A DNA stretch of 58,790 bases from a bacterium (GCA_021792615.1 JAJYUJ010000016.1:1-58790); one strand, 5' to 3'; positions 9,535 to 18,965 are shown, counted from the stretch's first letter. Translations and numbers: made by a program. The notes: generated by a model from the letters alone, not told the origin.

Positions 9535-9984
9535 ATGAATCTATCTACATTAAAAAAGCCTGAAGGTATGACGACACAAAGGAAGAGGATTGGGAGGGGA
9601 ACAGGTTCTGGTTTTGGTAAAACCGCAGGGAAAGGACATAAGGGACACAATGCAAGATCCGGAGGCGGTGTAAAACCTGATTTCGAAGGCGGTCAGATGC
9701 CGTTGAAACGCCGTATGCCAAAATACGGATTCGTGAATACCAATCGCGTCCAATACCAGGTTATCAATATGAAAGCATTCGATATATTTTTAGATAATGA
9801 AGAGGTATCCATAGAAAAGATGGTTGAAAAAGGTATGATAAAGGGAAATAAGCCTGTCGTTATTCTGGGGAACGGGGACATGCATAAGAAATTGGTGATA
9901 TATGCACACCGCTTTTCCCAGCAAGCAAAGCAAAAGATCGAAACCGCAGGCGGTAAAGCAGAGGTAGTTTCAATTGTTAGATAA
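9535..9984 (+). CDS. rplO: 50S ribosomal protein L15
   Basis: L15 is a late-assembly 50S protein. The 149-aa product has the Gly-rich RNA-binding N-terminus with KRIGRGTGSGFGKTAGKGHKG, then FEGGQMPLKRRMPKYGF, and ends with the AGGKAEVVSIVR-type strand. GAGGAG precedes the ATG. In the usual spc order rpmD would stand before it, but only 18 bp separate it from rpsE. Its end overlaps the secY start by 11 bp. Confidence 0.97.
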   Translation: MNLSTLKKPEGMTTQRKRIGRGTGSGFGKTAGKGHKGHNARSGGGVKPDFEGGQMPLKRRMPKYGFVNTNRVQYQVINMKAFDIFLDNEEVSIEKMVEKGMIKGNKPVVILGNGDMHKKLVIYAHRFSQQAKQKIETAGGKAEVVSIVR

Positions 9985-11284
9985 TGTCGTAAACATTCCG
10001 AAGATACCTGAACTCCGCAAACGGCTGCTCATCACCCTCCTGATACTTACTCTCTACAGGTTAGGGGTTGCTATACCGACTCCGGGGGTCAATGCCCATG
10101 CACTTGCAGCATTCTTCAGCCAGAATACGGGGACATTGTTTGGCTTGTTCAATCTGTTTACCGGCGGTGCATTCGAACATTTCTCCATAGTTACGCTCGG
10201 TATCATGCCGTATATTTCTGCAGCTATTATCATAGATCTGCTGACCGCGGTTTTCCCCTACCTTGAGAAGCTCAAAAAAGAGGGAGAACTCGGCAGAAAG
10301 AAGATTGTACAGTATACCAGATACGGAACGGTGCTCATAAGTCTTGTTCAGGGATTTGTCATTAGTTATGGACTCGAAAGCATGCATGCACCGGGCGGAA
10401 TTTCGATTGTTATAAACCCGGGTTTTTCTTTCAGACTCCTCAGTACCGTTACCCTTACGGCGGGTACTATACTTCTTATGTGGCTTGGCGAGGAAATAAC
10501 GGAACGTGGAATCGGCAATGGCATTTCGCTTATCATTTATGCGGGTATCGTTGCGAGGATGCCGTCGGCGATATTTAATACGTTTAGACTCGTCAGAAGC
10601 GGTGAAATGAACCTCGTGGTATTGCTTTTTATCGCTGTTTTAATGGTTGTGGTCGTTGCATTTATCATATTCGTCGAACTGGGACAGAGAAAAATACCGG
10701 TACAATATGCCCAGCGCGTTGTCGGCAGGAGAATGTATGGAGGACAGGAGACGTTCCTTCCCTTAAAGGTCAACACATCGGGTGTTATTCCCCCTATCTT
10801 TGCCTCTTCTCTTTTGATGGTCCCTGCTACGATTACAAGTATGGCAAGCATATCCTGGCTGAGTTACCTGAGGACATACCTGACGCCTGGTAATTATATG
10901 TACAATATATTTTACGCTGTTCTGATAATCTTTTTCACCTTTTTTTATACAGCGGTTACGTTTAACCCCGTTGATGTAGCTGATAACCTAAAGAAGTATG
11001 GCGGATATGTGCCCGGCATAAGACCAGGCAAGAGTACCTCAGATTATATTGATAAGATACTAACCAGGATTACCGTCGGCGGGGCGCTCTACCTCGCTGC
11101 AGTCTGTGTGCTGCCGACCATCCTTATCAGCAGGTTTAATGTGCCGTTCTATTTCGGAGGTACATCGCTCCTTATCGTTATAGGTGTAGCTCTCGATACA
11201 ATCTCTCAAATAGAGTCTCAGCTTATTATGAGAAATTATGAAGGGCTCATGAAAAATGTAAAAATGAAAGGAAGAAGGTGGTAA
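9974..11284 (+). CDS. secY: Protein translocase channel subunit SecY
   Basis: SecY is the pore subunit of the Sec translocon in the inner membrane. The 436-aa product has ten hydrophobic segments, the plug/TM2 region beginning PGVNAHALAAFF, the cytoplasmic loop with ERGIGNGISLIIYAGI, and the C5-loop GIRPGKSTSDYI that meets SecA and the ribosome. The start is TTG at 9974 with GAGG about 9 bp upstream, inside rplO, so the two are probably coupled. The end KGRRW is typical. Confidence 0.97.
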   Translation: MLDNVVNIPKIPELRKRLLITLLILTLYRLGVAIPTPGVNAHALAAFFSQNTGTLFGLFNLFTGGAFEHFSIVTLGIMPYISAAIIIDLLTAVFPYLEKLKKEGELGRKKIVQYTRYGTVLISLVQGFVISYGLESMHAPGGISIVINPGFSFRLLSTVTLTAGTILLMWLGEEITERGIGNGISLIIYAGIVARMPSAIFNTFRLVRSGEMNLVVLLFIAVLMVVVVAFIIFVELGQRKIPVQYAQRVVGRRMYGGQETFLPLKVNTSGVIPPIFASSLLMVPATITSMASISWLSYLRTYLTPGNYMYNIFYAVLIIFFTFFYTAVTFNPVDVADNLKKYGGYVPGIRPGKSTSDYIDKILTRITVGGALYLAAVCVLPTILISRFNVPFYFGGTSLLIVIGVALDTISQIESQLIMRNYEGLMKNVKMKGRRW

Positions 11285-11288
11285 TGCT

Positions 11289-11948
11289 ATGATACGGCTG
11301 TTATTGATTGGCCCCCCGGGAGCGGGGAAAGGAACACAAGCAACAATTATAAGCAAGAAATACGGTATACCGCAGATAGCGACCGGCGATATGCTGCGCC
11401 AGGAGGTTAAGAGCGCAACCGATCTTGGAACAAAGGCAAAGGCATTTATGGATAAAGGCGAATTGGTACCGGATTCTCTTGTTATAAGTATGCTCGAGAA
11501 GAGGCTGAGAGAGAAGGACGCAAGTAAAGGATTTATCCTGGACGGTTTTCCAAGGACGGTGGCTCAGGCAGATGCCCTTGACGGCAAATTTAAAGAATTA
11601 AATATCGATAAATTTGTTGTTATAGAGCTGAAGGTCAACGAGGAAAGTATCATTCAGAGGTTATCGGCACGGCGCGTTTGCAACAGTTGCGGCAAGATCT
11701 TCAATTTGATGACCGAGCCTCCTAAGAAAGACGGCACGTGCGATGACTGCAATGGGAGCCTTTACCAGAGGGATGACGACAAGGAAGTTACCATCAGGGA
11801 ACGGTTCAAGGTCTATAACAGCAAAACAGCTCCTCTGATCGAATATTATGCGAAGAAAGGCATGCTGAAGACCGTTACTGCGGACGGCAGCATAGAAGCG
11901 ATAAACAAGAGTATAGCTGCAATAATCGATAAGGCATTTAATGGTTAG
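11289..11948 (+). CDS. adk: Adenylate kinase, zinc-type LID
   Basis: Adenylate kinase interconverts ATP + AMP and 2 ADP. The P-loop GPPGAGKGTQA (residues 7-17), the AMP-binding 'ATGDMLR' and the DGFPRTVAQA motif are in place. The long-type LID domain holds CNSC and CDDC separated by 16 residues, a Cys4 zinc site as in Gram-positive and many deltaproteobacterial enzymes. The 219-aa length is standard. secY-adk-map is the common arrangement; its end overlaps map by 8 bp. Confidence 0.98.
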   Translation: MIRLLLIGPPGAGKGTQATIISKKYGIPQIATGDMLRQEVKSATDLGTKAKAFMDKGELVPDSLVISMLEKRLREKDASKGFILDGFPRTVAQADALDGKFKELNIDKFVVIELKVNEESIIQRLSARRVCNSCGKIFNLMTEPPKKDGTCDDCNGSLYQRDDDKEVTIRERFKVYNSKTAPLIEYYAKKGMLKTVTADGSIEAINKSIAAIIDKAFNG

Positions 11949-12693
11949 TGTAAAGACCGCTGAAGAGGTGAAAAAAATTGCAGAAGCATCTCAGATCGTC
12001 GCTATTATACTGCAGGAACTTTCTACCAGCGTAAAGTCAGGTATGAGTACTGAAGAGATCAATACGATGGCTGAAAATATGTTGAAAAAATACGGTGCCA
12101 GGCCTGCATTTAAAGGGTACAGAGGGTATCCGGCAAGTATATGCGTATCAATCAATGATGAGATTGTTCACGGTATACCATCTCCCAAAAGGATAATAAA
12201 AGACGGAGATATTGTAAGCCTCGATTTTGGAGTCCTGATGAATGGATTTTTTGGCGATGCAGCGATTACCGTTCCTATAGGCAGAATAAGTGAAACAGCG
12301 GAATACCTCTTGAAAACTACGAAAGAATCGTTAAATCTTGCTATTAAAGAGGCGAAAGTCGGTAACAGGCTGTATGATATCTCAAGTGCTGTGCAGGAAT
12401 ATGCAGAGCGTAACGGATTCTCGGTTGTCAGGGATTTTGTCGGACATGGTATCGGCAGGGCGCTTCATGAGGATCCGCAGATTCCGAATTATGGTCAAAA
12501 GGGAAAGGGTATAAAACTGGAAAAGGGTATGGTTTTTGCTGTGGAGCCTATGATAAATGAGGGTGATTACCGCATCAAGATAGATGCTGACGGCTGGACC
12601 GCAAGAACCCTGGATGGTTCATTATCGGCACATTTTGAGCACACGATAGTGGTTGATTATGATCACGGTATTGTGTTATCAAAGGTAAATTGA
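11941..12693 (+). CDS. map: Methionine aminopeptidase, type I
   Basis: This enzyme removes the initiator methionine from nascent proteins. The 250-aa pita-bread fold protein has all five metal ligands in context: [23 protein letters not shown] and HFEHT. No N-terminal zinc-finger or SH3-binding extension is present, so it is subtype Ia. The start overlaps adk by 8 bp; infA begins one base after its stop. Confidence 0.98.
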   Translation: MVSVKTAEEVKKIAEASQIVAIILQELSTSVKSGMSTEEINTMAENMLKKYGARPAFKGYRGYPASICVSINDEIVHGIPSPKRIIKDGDIVSLDFGVLMNGFFGDAAITVPIGRISETAEYLLKTTKESLNLAIKEAKVGNRLYDISSAVQEYAERNGFSVVRDFVGHGIGRALHEDPQIPNYGQKGKGIKLEKGMVFAVEPMINEGDYRIKIDADGWTARTLDGSLSAHFEHTIVVDYDHGIVLSKVN

Positions 12694-12694
12694 T

Positions 12695-12910
12695 ATGCCG
12701 AAGGAAGATGCTATCCTTGTAGAAGGAACCGTTTTAGAAACCCTGCCCAATGCCATGTTTAAGGTAGAACTTGCGAACGGACACAAGGTGCTTGCCCACA
12801 TTTCGGGAAAGATGCGAATGCACTATATAAAGATATTGGCCGGGGATAAAGTTACCGTTGAATTATCCCCCTACGATCTTACAAAGGGAAGAATTGTTTA
12901 CAGGAGTTGA
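12695..12910 (+). CDS. infA: Translation initiation factor IF-1
   Basis: IF-1 is an S1-type OB-fold protein that binds the 30S A site during initiation. The 71-aa product carries the conserved [18 protein letters not shown] and [20 protein letters not shown] blocks and ends [15 protein letters not shown]. It begins one base after map and is followed by rpmJ, the normal spc/alpha junction. Confidence 0.98.
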   Translation: MPKEDAILVEGTVLETLPNAMFKVELANGHKVLAHISGKMRMHYIKILAGDKVTVELSPYDLTKGRIVYRS

Positions 12911-12913
12911 TCA

Positions 12914-12940
12914 ATGAGTATTTTTGAGGAGGAGATATGA
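12914..12940 (+). CDS. Possible 8-codon minicistron before rpmJ
   Basis: A tiny reading frame (MSIFEEEI) starts 7 bp after an AGGAG that lies across the infA stop and ends with a TGA overlapping the rpmJ ATG. The Shine-Dalgarno of rpmJ lies inside it. It may couple infA and rpmJ translation or may simply be chance; there is no evidence that the peptide itself matters. Confidence 0.2.
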   Translation: MSIFEEEI

Positions 12941-13050
12941 AGGTTCATGCATCGGTGAAAAAAAGATGTGCGAAATGCAAAGTAATCAGAAGGAAAGGCG
13001 TTGTGAGAGTGATCTGTGAAAACCCAAAACATAAACAAAGGCAAGGATAG
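12937..13050 (+). CDS. rpmJ: 50S ribosomal protein L36, zinc-binding
   Basis: L36 is the smallest 50S protein, 37 aa here. It begins [11 protein letters not shown] and has the zinc ligands of the C+ form, C11, C14, C27 and H32 (pattern CxxC, C, H). GAGGAGGAG stands 3-6 bp before the ATG. It lies between infA and rpsM, its usual place, and is easy to miss because of its size. Confidence 0.96.
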   Translation: MKVHASVKKRCAKCKVIRRKGVVRVICENPKHKQRQG

Positions 13051-13059
13051 GAGGTAAGT

Positions 13060-13446
13060 ATGGCGCGTATAGCGGGTTTAGACCTGCCGAAAAATAAAAA
13101 TATATGGATTGCTCTTACCTATATATACGGAATAGGTAAATCTTTATCTTCTTCTATTCTGAAAGAAGCAGGAATAGAGTATAATCGAAAAGTGGAAGGG
13201 TTAAAAGAAGATGAACTGGCAATTATAAGAAAGATAATAGAAAACAAGTATAAGGTCGGCGGTGATCTGAAAAAAGACGAGAAGACAAACATAAAGCGTC
13301 TTATCGATACGAACAGCTATAGAGGAATGAGACACAAAAAGGGCCTGCCGGTAAGAGGGCAGAGAACCCATACGAACGCACGGACGCGCAAAGGGCCGAG
13401 AAGACAAACCGTCGGCGGTCTGAAAAAGAAAGAATTGAAGAAATAG
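13060..13446 (+). CDS. rpsM: 30S ribosomal protein S13
   Basis: S13 bridges the 30S head to the 50S subunit and contacts P-site tRNA. The 128-aa product starts [13 protein letters not shown], includes the helix-two-turn-helix region and the basic C-terminal stretch [18 protein letters not shown] that reaches toward the tRNA. GGAGGT stands 5 bp before the ATG. The tail is about five residues longer and lysine-rich (KKKELKK). Confidence 0.98.
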   Translation: MARIAGLDLPKNKNIWIALTYIYGIGKSLSSSILKEAGIEYNRKVEGLKEDELAIIRKIIENKYKVGGDLKKDEKTNIKRLIDTNSYRGMRHKKGLPVRGQRTHTNARTRKGPRRQTVGGLKKKELKK

Positions 13447-13456
13447 GAGGCTGAAC

Positions 13457-13843
13457 TTGGCTACACCGAGGAAAACTAAGAAAAAAATAAAGAGAACTGT
13501 CAGTACGGGTATTGTACACATACAATCTACATTTAACAATACGATAGTGACGATTACCGACAATGAAGGAAATGTAATGATATGGTCGAGTGCAGGGATT
13601 AAGGGGTTCAAGGGATCCAAAAAGGGTACTCCTTTTGCTGCACAGCTTGCTGCGGAAGATGCAACCAAAAAAGCAATGGACCTTGGCATGAAAAGCATTG
13701 TGGTGTACGTTAAAGGACCCGGTGCAGGCAGGGAATCGGCAATACGGGCAATACAGGGAACGGGGATAAAAATCCTTGCTATCAAAGATGTTACTCCTAT
13801 ACCCCACAATGGCTGCAGGCCGCCGAAAAAGAGAAGAGTTTAA
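13457..13843 (+). CDS. rpsK: 30S ribosomal protein S11
   Basis: S11 forms part of the 30S platform and the mRNA exit channel. The 128-aa protein has [18 protein letters not shown], the [18 protein letters not shown] core and the C-terminal [18 protein letters not shown]. The start is TTG at 13457 with GGAGG 8 bp upstream, overlapping the rpsM end region. Order rpsM-rpsK-rpsD-rpoA-rplQ is the classical alpha operon. Confidence 0.98.
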   Translation: MATPRKTKKKIKRTVSTGIVHIQSTFNNTIVTITDNEGNVMIWSSAGIKGFKGSKKGTPFAAQLAAEDATKKAMDLGMKSIVVYVKGPGAGRESAIRAIQGTGIKILAIKDVTPIPHNGCRPPKKRRV

Positions 13844-13858
13844 TTAAAGGAGGAGACG

Positions 13859-14485
13859 TTGTCACGTTATATAGAATCAGCATGTAAACTTTGCAGAAGG
13901 GAAGGCATTAAACTTTTTTTAAAAGGAAGCAGATGCTACGGGGAGAAGTGTGCGATAGAACGCAGGAATTACCCCCCCGGTTCCCACGGACACAATAAAA
14001 GTAAATTAACGGAGTATGGTGTTCAGTTAAGAGAGAAACAGAAACTGAGAAGAATATACGGTGTTACCGAGCGTCAATTCGAAAGGATATTCAAGGATGC
14101 AACTCGGCACACGGGTAAAACGGGTGATGCATTGCTGACCTTCCTCGAGAGGAGGCTTGATAATGTTGTGTTTAACCTTGGCTTTGCTTCATCGAGGGCT
14201 GGTGCCAGGCAGTTGGTAAACCATGGTGTTGTCCTCGTGAATGGAAAGAAGGTCGATATTGCGTCATTCCTCGTAAAGGTCGGCAATGTTATAGAGCTCA
14301 AGGGTAACAAAAAAGAAAATGTCCATGTACAGTCTTCATTCAGTGCGCGTGAAAAAGCAGGGATACCGAAATGGCTCGAACTTGAACCTGCCACCATGAA
14401 GGCTACGGTCAAAGCCCTGCCCGAAAAAACGGACATCAGTGTGCCGGTACAAGAGCAGCTCGTTGTAGAGTTATATTCTAAATAA
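13859..14485 (+). CDS. rpsD: 30S ribosomal protein S4, zinc-binding
   Basis: S4 nucleates 30S body assembly and in E. coli represses the alpha operon. The 208-aa product is the C+ form: the N-terminus shows CKLCRREG and later C and C in GSRCYGEKCAIERR, matching a Cys4 zinc site. The S4 RNA-binding domain follows (LDNVVFNLGFASSRAGARQL). The start is TTG at 13859, 5 bp after GGAGGAG. Confidence 0.97.
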   Translation: MSRYIESACKLCRREGIKLFLKGSRCYGEKCAIERRNYPPGSHGHNKSKLTEYGVQLREKQKLRRIYGVTERQFERIFKDATRHTGKTGDALLTFLERRLDNVVFNLGFASSRAGARQLVNHGVVLVNGKKVDIASFLVKVGNVIELKGNKKENVHVQSSFSAREKAGIPKWLELEPATMKATVKALPEKTDISVPVQEQLVVELYSK

Positions 14486-14511
14486 CAGCTTTTTAAAATT
14501 TGGAGGGATAC

Positions 14512-15522
14512 ATGATTCATAGGAATTTACAACCAATTGTTAAGCCAAAGAGAGTGGTGATAGACAGCAATACTCTTACAGGGACTTATGGAAAGTTTAC
14601 CATCGAGCCTTTAGAGAGGGGATACGGGACAACCATAGGCAATGCCTTGCGGAGGATACTGCTTTCCTCCATAGAAAGTGCAGCGATCACGTCGGTAAAG
14701 ATCGAAGGTGTGACGAATGAGTTTTCGACCATACCGGGCGTTTACGAAGATGTGATGGAGATAATACTGAATTTAAAATCCATAAGGCTGAGACTGCTCG
14801 ATGTGAATGAACGGGAAATAAAGATACGGGCGAAAGGCGAGATGGAGCTTACGGCAAAGGATATTATCGTTGATGACAAGGTGCTTGTACTCAATCCCGA
14901 TGCGAAAATAGCAAAACTCGGAAAAGACGGAGTATTGAACGCCGATATGGTCGTAAAGACAGGAAGGGGATATATTCCTTCGGAAGAAAATAAAGATGAG
15001 AATATGCCCATCGGTGTTATACCCATAGATTCTATTTTTTCTCCGGTGATACGGGTGAACTTCCAGGTGCGGAATTCCCGGGTAGGCAGGATTATAGATT
15101 ATGACAAACTTATCATTGAAATATGGACCGATGGAAGTATTGAACCAAGGAAGGCACTCATTGCTGCAGCAAAGATTTTATCCGAACAGTTGTCTTTGTT
15201 TTCCGAAGAAATTGTCGAGCGGAGCAATCTTGAATTCATCCATGGTGATGTTATTCAGGAAGATAACAAGGTTGCGGAATTGATGAATAAGAGCATCGAT
15301 GAACTTGAATTCTCCGTAAGGGCGACGAACTGCCTGAAAAATGCCAACATCAAGACCATAGGCGAGCTTGTTTTAAAAACAGAACAGGAAATATTACAGA
15401 TGAAGAATTTCGGCAGAAAGTCCCTGAGTGAGATAAAAGAGGTTCTTACCGGAATGGGGCTGCGTCTCGGAATGAAGCCCATAGGCTCAGAGAGTGATGG
15501 GGAAAATGAAGGAAAGGAGTAG
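14512..15522 (+). CDS. rpoA: RNA polymerase alpha subunit
   Basis: Alpha starts RNA polymerase assembly, and its C-terminal domain contacts UP elements and activators. The N-terminal domain includes [22 protein letters not shown]; the C-terminal domain (about 250-325) shows [22 protein letters not shown] and [14 protein letters not shown]. The ATG at 14512 is chosen because GGAGG lies 5 bp upstream; an in-frame TTG 12 bp earlier has no such site. The 336-aa length is normal. The tail is acidic. Confidence 0.98.
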   Translation: MIHRNLQPIVKPKRVVIDSNTLTGTYGKFTIEPLERGYGTTIGNALRRILLSSIESAAITSVKIEGVTNEFSTIPGVYEDVMEIILNLKSIRLRLLDVNEREIKIRAKGEMELTAKDIIVDDKVLVLNPDAKIAKLGKDGVLNADMVVKTGRGYIPSEENKDENMPIGVIPIDSIFSPVIRVNFQVRNSRVGRIIDYDKLIIEIWTDGSIEPRKALIAAAKILSEQLSLFSEEIVERSNLEFIHGDVIQEDNKVAELMNKSIDELEFSVRATNCLKNANIKTIGELVLKTEQEILQMKNFGRKSLSEIKEVLTGMGLRLGMKPIGSESDGENEGKE

Positions 15523-15530
15523 GACACCGT

Positions 15531-15947
15531 ATGCGACACAATGTTGATGGAAGAAAATTCAGAAGGACGCCGTCCCACAGGAAAGCATTGTTAAAGAACC
15601 TTGCAATATCTTTAATTCTGCATGAGCGTATAGAAACGACTGTAGCAAAGGCGAAAGAGCTCAGAAGGGTAGTCGAACGTATGATCACACTTGGTAAAAG
15701 GGGCGATATTGCATCGCGCAGGCGTGCATTTGCATTGCTCAGGCATGAACCTTCGGTAGCAAAACTCTTTTCGACCTTTTCTGATCGTTATAAAGCCCGC
15801 AATGGCGGATATACACGGATCATCAAGTTCAGGAAGAGAATGGGTGATGGTGCCGAGCTCGCATTTATAGAGCTCATTGACAGGACGATAAAAGAAAAGA
15901 AGAAGAAAGAAAAGAAGGCAGGCACCAAAGAAGAAAAAAAATCATAG
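15531..15947 (+). CDS. rplQ: 50S ribosomal protein L17
   Basis: L17 sits near the tunnel exit. The 138-aa product starts [20 protein letters not shown], carries [21 protein letters not shown] and the [24 protein letters not shown]-like end (key residues GYTRI, RMGDGA). A lysine/glutamate-rich tail of ~20 residues follows. It is the last gene of the ribosomal block, and its stop codon lies within the terminator hairpin. Confidence 0.98.
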   Translation: MRHNVDGRKFRRTPSHRKALLKNLAISLILHERIETTVAKAKELRRVVERMITLGKRGDIASRRRAFALLRHEPSVAKLFSTFSDRYKARNGGYTRIIKFRKRMGDGAELAFIELIDRTIKEKKKKEKKAGTKEEKKS

Positions 15948-15968
15948 TCTGATCCTTTCAGACTTTTT
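15946..15968 (+). terminator. Rho-independent terminator of the ribosomal block
   Basis: Stem AGTCTGA / TCAGACT (7 bp) with a 5-base loop, followed by five T. It overlaps the rplQ stop codon and would end the long operon. Confidence 0.8.
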
Positions 15969-16193
15969 GCAATTTCCGGGTATAGTACCCGTTCTTGGGC
16001 GGCAGAGCTTAGGTGAGTTTGGTTCTGTCGCTCTTTTTATGCTCATTTATTGTCGTTCATGCCACGTGTCAACTGCGTGTTATCACCCAGAAATGGGTGT
16101 TTTTACCCACTGTTGTTTAAAAAATGATGAAAATAAAACAATCCATTATCCTTAAAATACAATATGTTACATTAACACATGATCCTGATACAA
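15969..16193. other. Intergenic stretch, no gene seen
   Basis: Between the ribosomal terminator and the cytochrome promoter. A 62-codon open frame at 15967-16155 has no ribosome-binding site and no recognisable protein character. The second half (16110-16193) is AT-rich, as expected of an upstream control region, but no clear activator site was identified. Confidence 0.6.
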
Positions 16194-16210
16194 TTGGTAT
16201 AGAACTTGCT
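16194..16210 (+). promoter_or_regulatory. Sigma-54-type (-24/-12) promoter
   Basis: TTGGTATAGAACTTGCT has GG and GC exactly ten bases apart and a TTGCT -12 element, close to the known consensus TGGCAC-N5-TTGCW. A start about 12 bp downstream (near 16221) would leave a ~26-nt leader with AAGGAGG before the cytochrome ATG at 16247. Activation by a bacterial enhancer-binding protein follows from the promoter class (inference). Confidence 0.6.
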
Positions 16211-16246
16211 CTTTCATATTGTAAATCTATTTTTTAAGGAGGAAGT

Positions 16247-18835
16247 ATGAGTTTAAAAACACTGATAAGACTTGCAGGCTCTTTAGCACTTGCAGGTTTA
16301 TTATTAGTCGGCTGTAGCGGCAGTAATGGAAGTAACGGCGTAGCAGGTGCTGTAGGCGCTGCAGGCTTAAGTACAGGGAATTTATCAGGGAATGTTGTTG
16401 ACAGTGTATCACAAGCACCTTTAGCAGGTGCCACTGTTGCAATAAACCCGGCGGTTGCATCAAATGCGACAACCGATGCTAACGGAAAATTTTCATTTAC
16501 AAACATTCCGATAGGATCGTATCAGGTTATTGTGAGTATGACTGGATATAACCAGTTTACATCGTCAATAATACCTGTCGTAGCAGGTGTAACATCGACG
16601 ACCCAGCTCATGATAGTCCACGGGCCTTATCAGGCTCCGTTGATCTCAGGGCTTGCCAGCCAGTTGAATGTCGGTTATTTTACTCCGGTTACAGTCACTG
16701 CAAGTGTAACGGATCCGAACAACTTACCGGTGACCTGTCAATGGACAATAACATCACCGCTGGCAACAGCACCGGTGCTTTCAGGTTCAACGAGCTGTTC
16801 TTCCGTATCATTTACAACAGATACCTTTGCAGCTCTGGCATCGAATGACCCGTCTTTGGTTGACCCGGTAGGTGGATTATTGGTTAACAGAGACGCCATT
16901 GTCCCTATCAGCTATAATGAGATGGGCAGCTATTCATTGACCTTAAGTGCGACAAACTCTCAGGGCGTAAAGAGCAGTTCCACTATTACGGTAAGGGCAA
17001 GCGACAGACAGCCGGGTATAGAAAACGTGGCCATCGGAGTGCCGGTATATATCAACCTTACAGAAGCATCTCCTAACGTAAACTTTGCAGCGCCGCTAAC
17101 CTCAACTGCGAAGCTTTTTAATGTGCCTTCAGCGGCATCAGGACCGTACAAATTGGTAGAATTTACCCCCGATGTTCCGGGCGAATATTATATTACCGAA
17201 ACAACGTCCGGCAATTCATTTACCATCTATGCGGGATATTTTAGAGGAGCGTATGGTCCTGACAAAGTGTTTGGTCATGGAACATGGAATGGAGGACAGT
17301 GCACAGGGTGTCACGATGGTAGTATTGCACCTGATGTGTTTGCGAACATGGGACAAACACCACATGCCTCGATATTTATCCATGGTATAGATGGCGGATC
17401 CGGCACAATCGGTGCGTCATGTTACCCCTGTCATACGGTTGGTTACGATCAAGCTGCTTCAACTTCATCAAACGGCGGGTTTGGCTGGGTTGCTGCACAA
17501 TTTGGTTTTGTGTTTCCATCAGTAAGAAAGCCCGGAAACTGGACAGCTATGGTTGGTCAGTACCCGACAGTTGCAGCGCTTGCAAATATCCAGTGTGATA
17601 GCTGCCATGGACCGAGCGCATCAGATGCACACGGTTCTACAGCGCAGGATAAATTAGCACGGGTTGGATGGACAGCAGGAGTTTGTAACCAGTGTCACGA
17701 TGCACCAGCGCACCACGTGATGGGTACCCAGTGGCAGCAATCAGCACATGCACAGTATGATCTTGCTATGAGCGAGGGCACGATTCAGAATAGTCCTAAC
17801 GCAGCCCATTGCGGAAGATGTCATACAGCGCAGGGTTTTGCGGCATATACTGATCAGGTTTCATCGTATGGGTTTACCGGTGCAACGAGCGTACTTGGCT
17901 TTGGAACATTATCACAAAGTCAGCTTGCAGGTATGGGACTGACAGTTTCACAGGTACAGCCGCAGACATGTCAGGCTTGTCATGACCCGCACGCATTGGA
18001 CAACAATCCCAGTTCGAACGGTGATAGCCAGTTGAGGGTCTACGGCAACACAGAACTTGCAGCAGGTTTTACTGTCGACAACGTTGGGGCAGGTGCACTC
18101 TGTATGCAGTGTCACAACACACGTAACGGTCTGCACAATGACTCAATCGCTATAGCGAATTATTCAGCACCGCACACACCATCACAGGCCGATATTCTGA
18201 TGGGGCAGAATTCATACTTCACCGGCATTACGGGCACGACGACCGTGTTTGTATCCAAGCATGCGAACATTGGCGATACCTGTGTAACATGCCACATGCA
18301 GCTTAATCCGGATAATCCGTACAATGCGGCGTATTCTCATGAGTTTGCTATAGACAACTCCCAGCAGGGACAGCTCTGTGCAAACTGCCATGGATCAGGT
18401 GTTGATGGTTATGGCTTGCAGACAGAAGTCCAGGGCTTGCTGAGCCAGCTTCAGACCAAGCTTTCCAACGACGTTATGGCTGCAATCAACGTTTCAGGAA
18501 CGAGCTATACAATCTGGGCATCAAACACCCAGACGATTGCAACACCGGTTACGGCAGCAGTCTTCTCCGAGGTGCATGGACAGGAGGGATACCAGTTGTG
18601 GGATTCCTCTACCGCAACGTTCACACTTGCGATGGGTTCTATAACAGCAACAACAGTAGGCGGCTCTACGTCATTCCTTGTATTCCCGCTGAACAGTGCA
18701 GCCAATCCGACAGCAACAACGCTGGTGAAGGCAGGATGGAACTATGCACTTACGAACAGTGAAGGCAGCTATGGTATACACAACCCGACCTACGTATTGA
18801 CCATACTGAACAACACACTCAACCAGTTACCATAG
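16247..18835 (+). CDS. Nonaheme c-type cytochrome lipoprotein
   Basis: Exported electron-transfer protein, 862 aa. A lipoprotein signal ends at LLLVGC (Cys 22-23 region), then a short collagen-like GSN/GVA/GAA stretch. Residues ~43-105 form a carboxypeptidase-regulatory-like beta domain (LSGNVVDSVSQAPLAGATV) and ~120-250 an Ig/PKD-like region. Nine CxxCH heme motifs follow between about residues 350 and 715: CTGCH, CYPCH, CDSCH, CNQCH, CGRCH, CQACH, CMQCH, CVTCH, CANCH. The last ~150 residues are heme-free. The gene stands alone behind a sigma-54-type promoter and ends in hairpins. The lipoprotein form suggests outer-membrane attachment and extracellular or periplasmic electron transfer; the partner and acceptor are unknown. 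Confidence 0.93.
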   Translation: MSLKTLIRLAGSLALAGLLLVGCSGSNGSNGVAGAVGAAGLSTGNLSGNVVDSVSQAPLAGATVAINPAVASNATTDANGKFSFTNIPIGSYQVIVSMTGYNQFTSSIIPVVAGVTSTTQLMIVHGPYQAPLISGLASQLNVGYFTPVTVTASVTDPNNLPVTCQWTITSPLATAPVLSGSTSCSSVSFTTDTFAALASNDPSLVDPVGGLLVNRDAIVPISYNEMGSYSLTLSATNSQGVKSSSTITVRASDRQPGIENVAIGVPVYINLTEASPNVNFAAPLTSTAKLFNVPSAASGPYKLVEFTPDVPGEYYITETTSGNSFTIYAGYFRGAYGPDKVFGHGTWNGGQCTGCHDGSIAPDVFANMGQTPHASIFIHGIDGGSGTIGASCYPCHTVGYDQAASTSSNGGFGWVAAQFGFVFPSVRKPGNWTAMVGQYPTVAALANIQCDSCHGPSASDAHGSTAQDKLARVGWTAGVCNQCHDAPAHHVMGTQWQQSAHAQYDLAMSEGTIQNSPNAAHCGRCHTAQGFAAYTDQVSSYGFTGATSVLGFGTLSQSQLAGMGLTVSQVQPQTCQACHDPHALDNNPSSNGDSQLRVYGNTELAAGFTVDNVGAGALCMQCHNTRNGLHNDSIAIANYSAPHTPSQADILMGQNSYFTGITGTTTVFVSKHANIGDTCVTCHMQLNPDNPYNAAYSHEFAIDNSQQGQLCANCHGSGVDGYGLQTEVQGLLSQLQTKLSNDVMAAINVSGTSYTIWASNTQTIATPVTAAVFSEVHGQEGYQLWDSSTATFTLAMGSITATTVGGSTSFLVFPLNSAANPTATTLVKAGWNYALTNSEGSYGIHNPTYVLTILNNTLNQLP

Positions 18836-18858
18836 GCAGAAAACAACGTAAAATTTTA

Positions 18859-18884
18859 AAGGGTGGTGCGCAAGCACCACCCTT
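18859..18884 (+). terminator. Hairpin after the cytochrome gene
   Basis: Eleven-bp perfect stem AAGGGTGGTGC / GCACCACCCTT with a GCAA tetraloop, 24 bp after the stop. The U-tract is weak (TTACTTT), so it may protect the mRNA 3' end or act with the next hairpin. Confidence 0.6.
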
Positions 18885-18935
18885 ACTTTAAAGATTGAAC
18901 ATTTAAATTTCCCCTCCTCCGCTTAAAGCGGAGCT

Positions 18936-18965
18936 AATGCCCCCTTCCCCAGGGGGCATTTTTTA
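18936..18965 (+). terminator. Rho-independent terminator
   Basis: Stem AATGCCCCC / GGGGGCATT (9 bp), 7-base loop, then TTTT. A smaller hairpin CTCCGCTT/AAGCGGAG stands just before it. Strong terminator shape, downstream of the cytochrome. Confidence 0.75.

Noticed and set aside
1-15968. Many long minus-strand and other-frame open readings across the ribosomal block
   Set aside because: All are antisense or frame shadows of clearly conserved genes.
15967-16155. 62-codon open frame after the ribosomal block
   Set aside because: No ribosome-binding site, overlaps the terminator T-run, no protein-like pattern.
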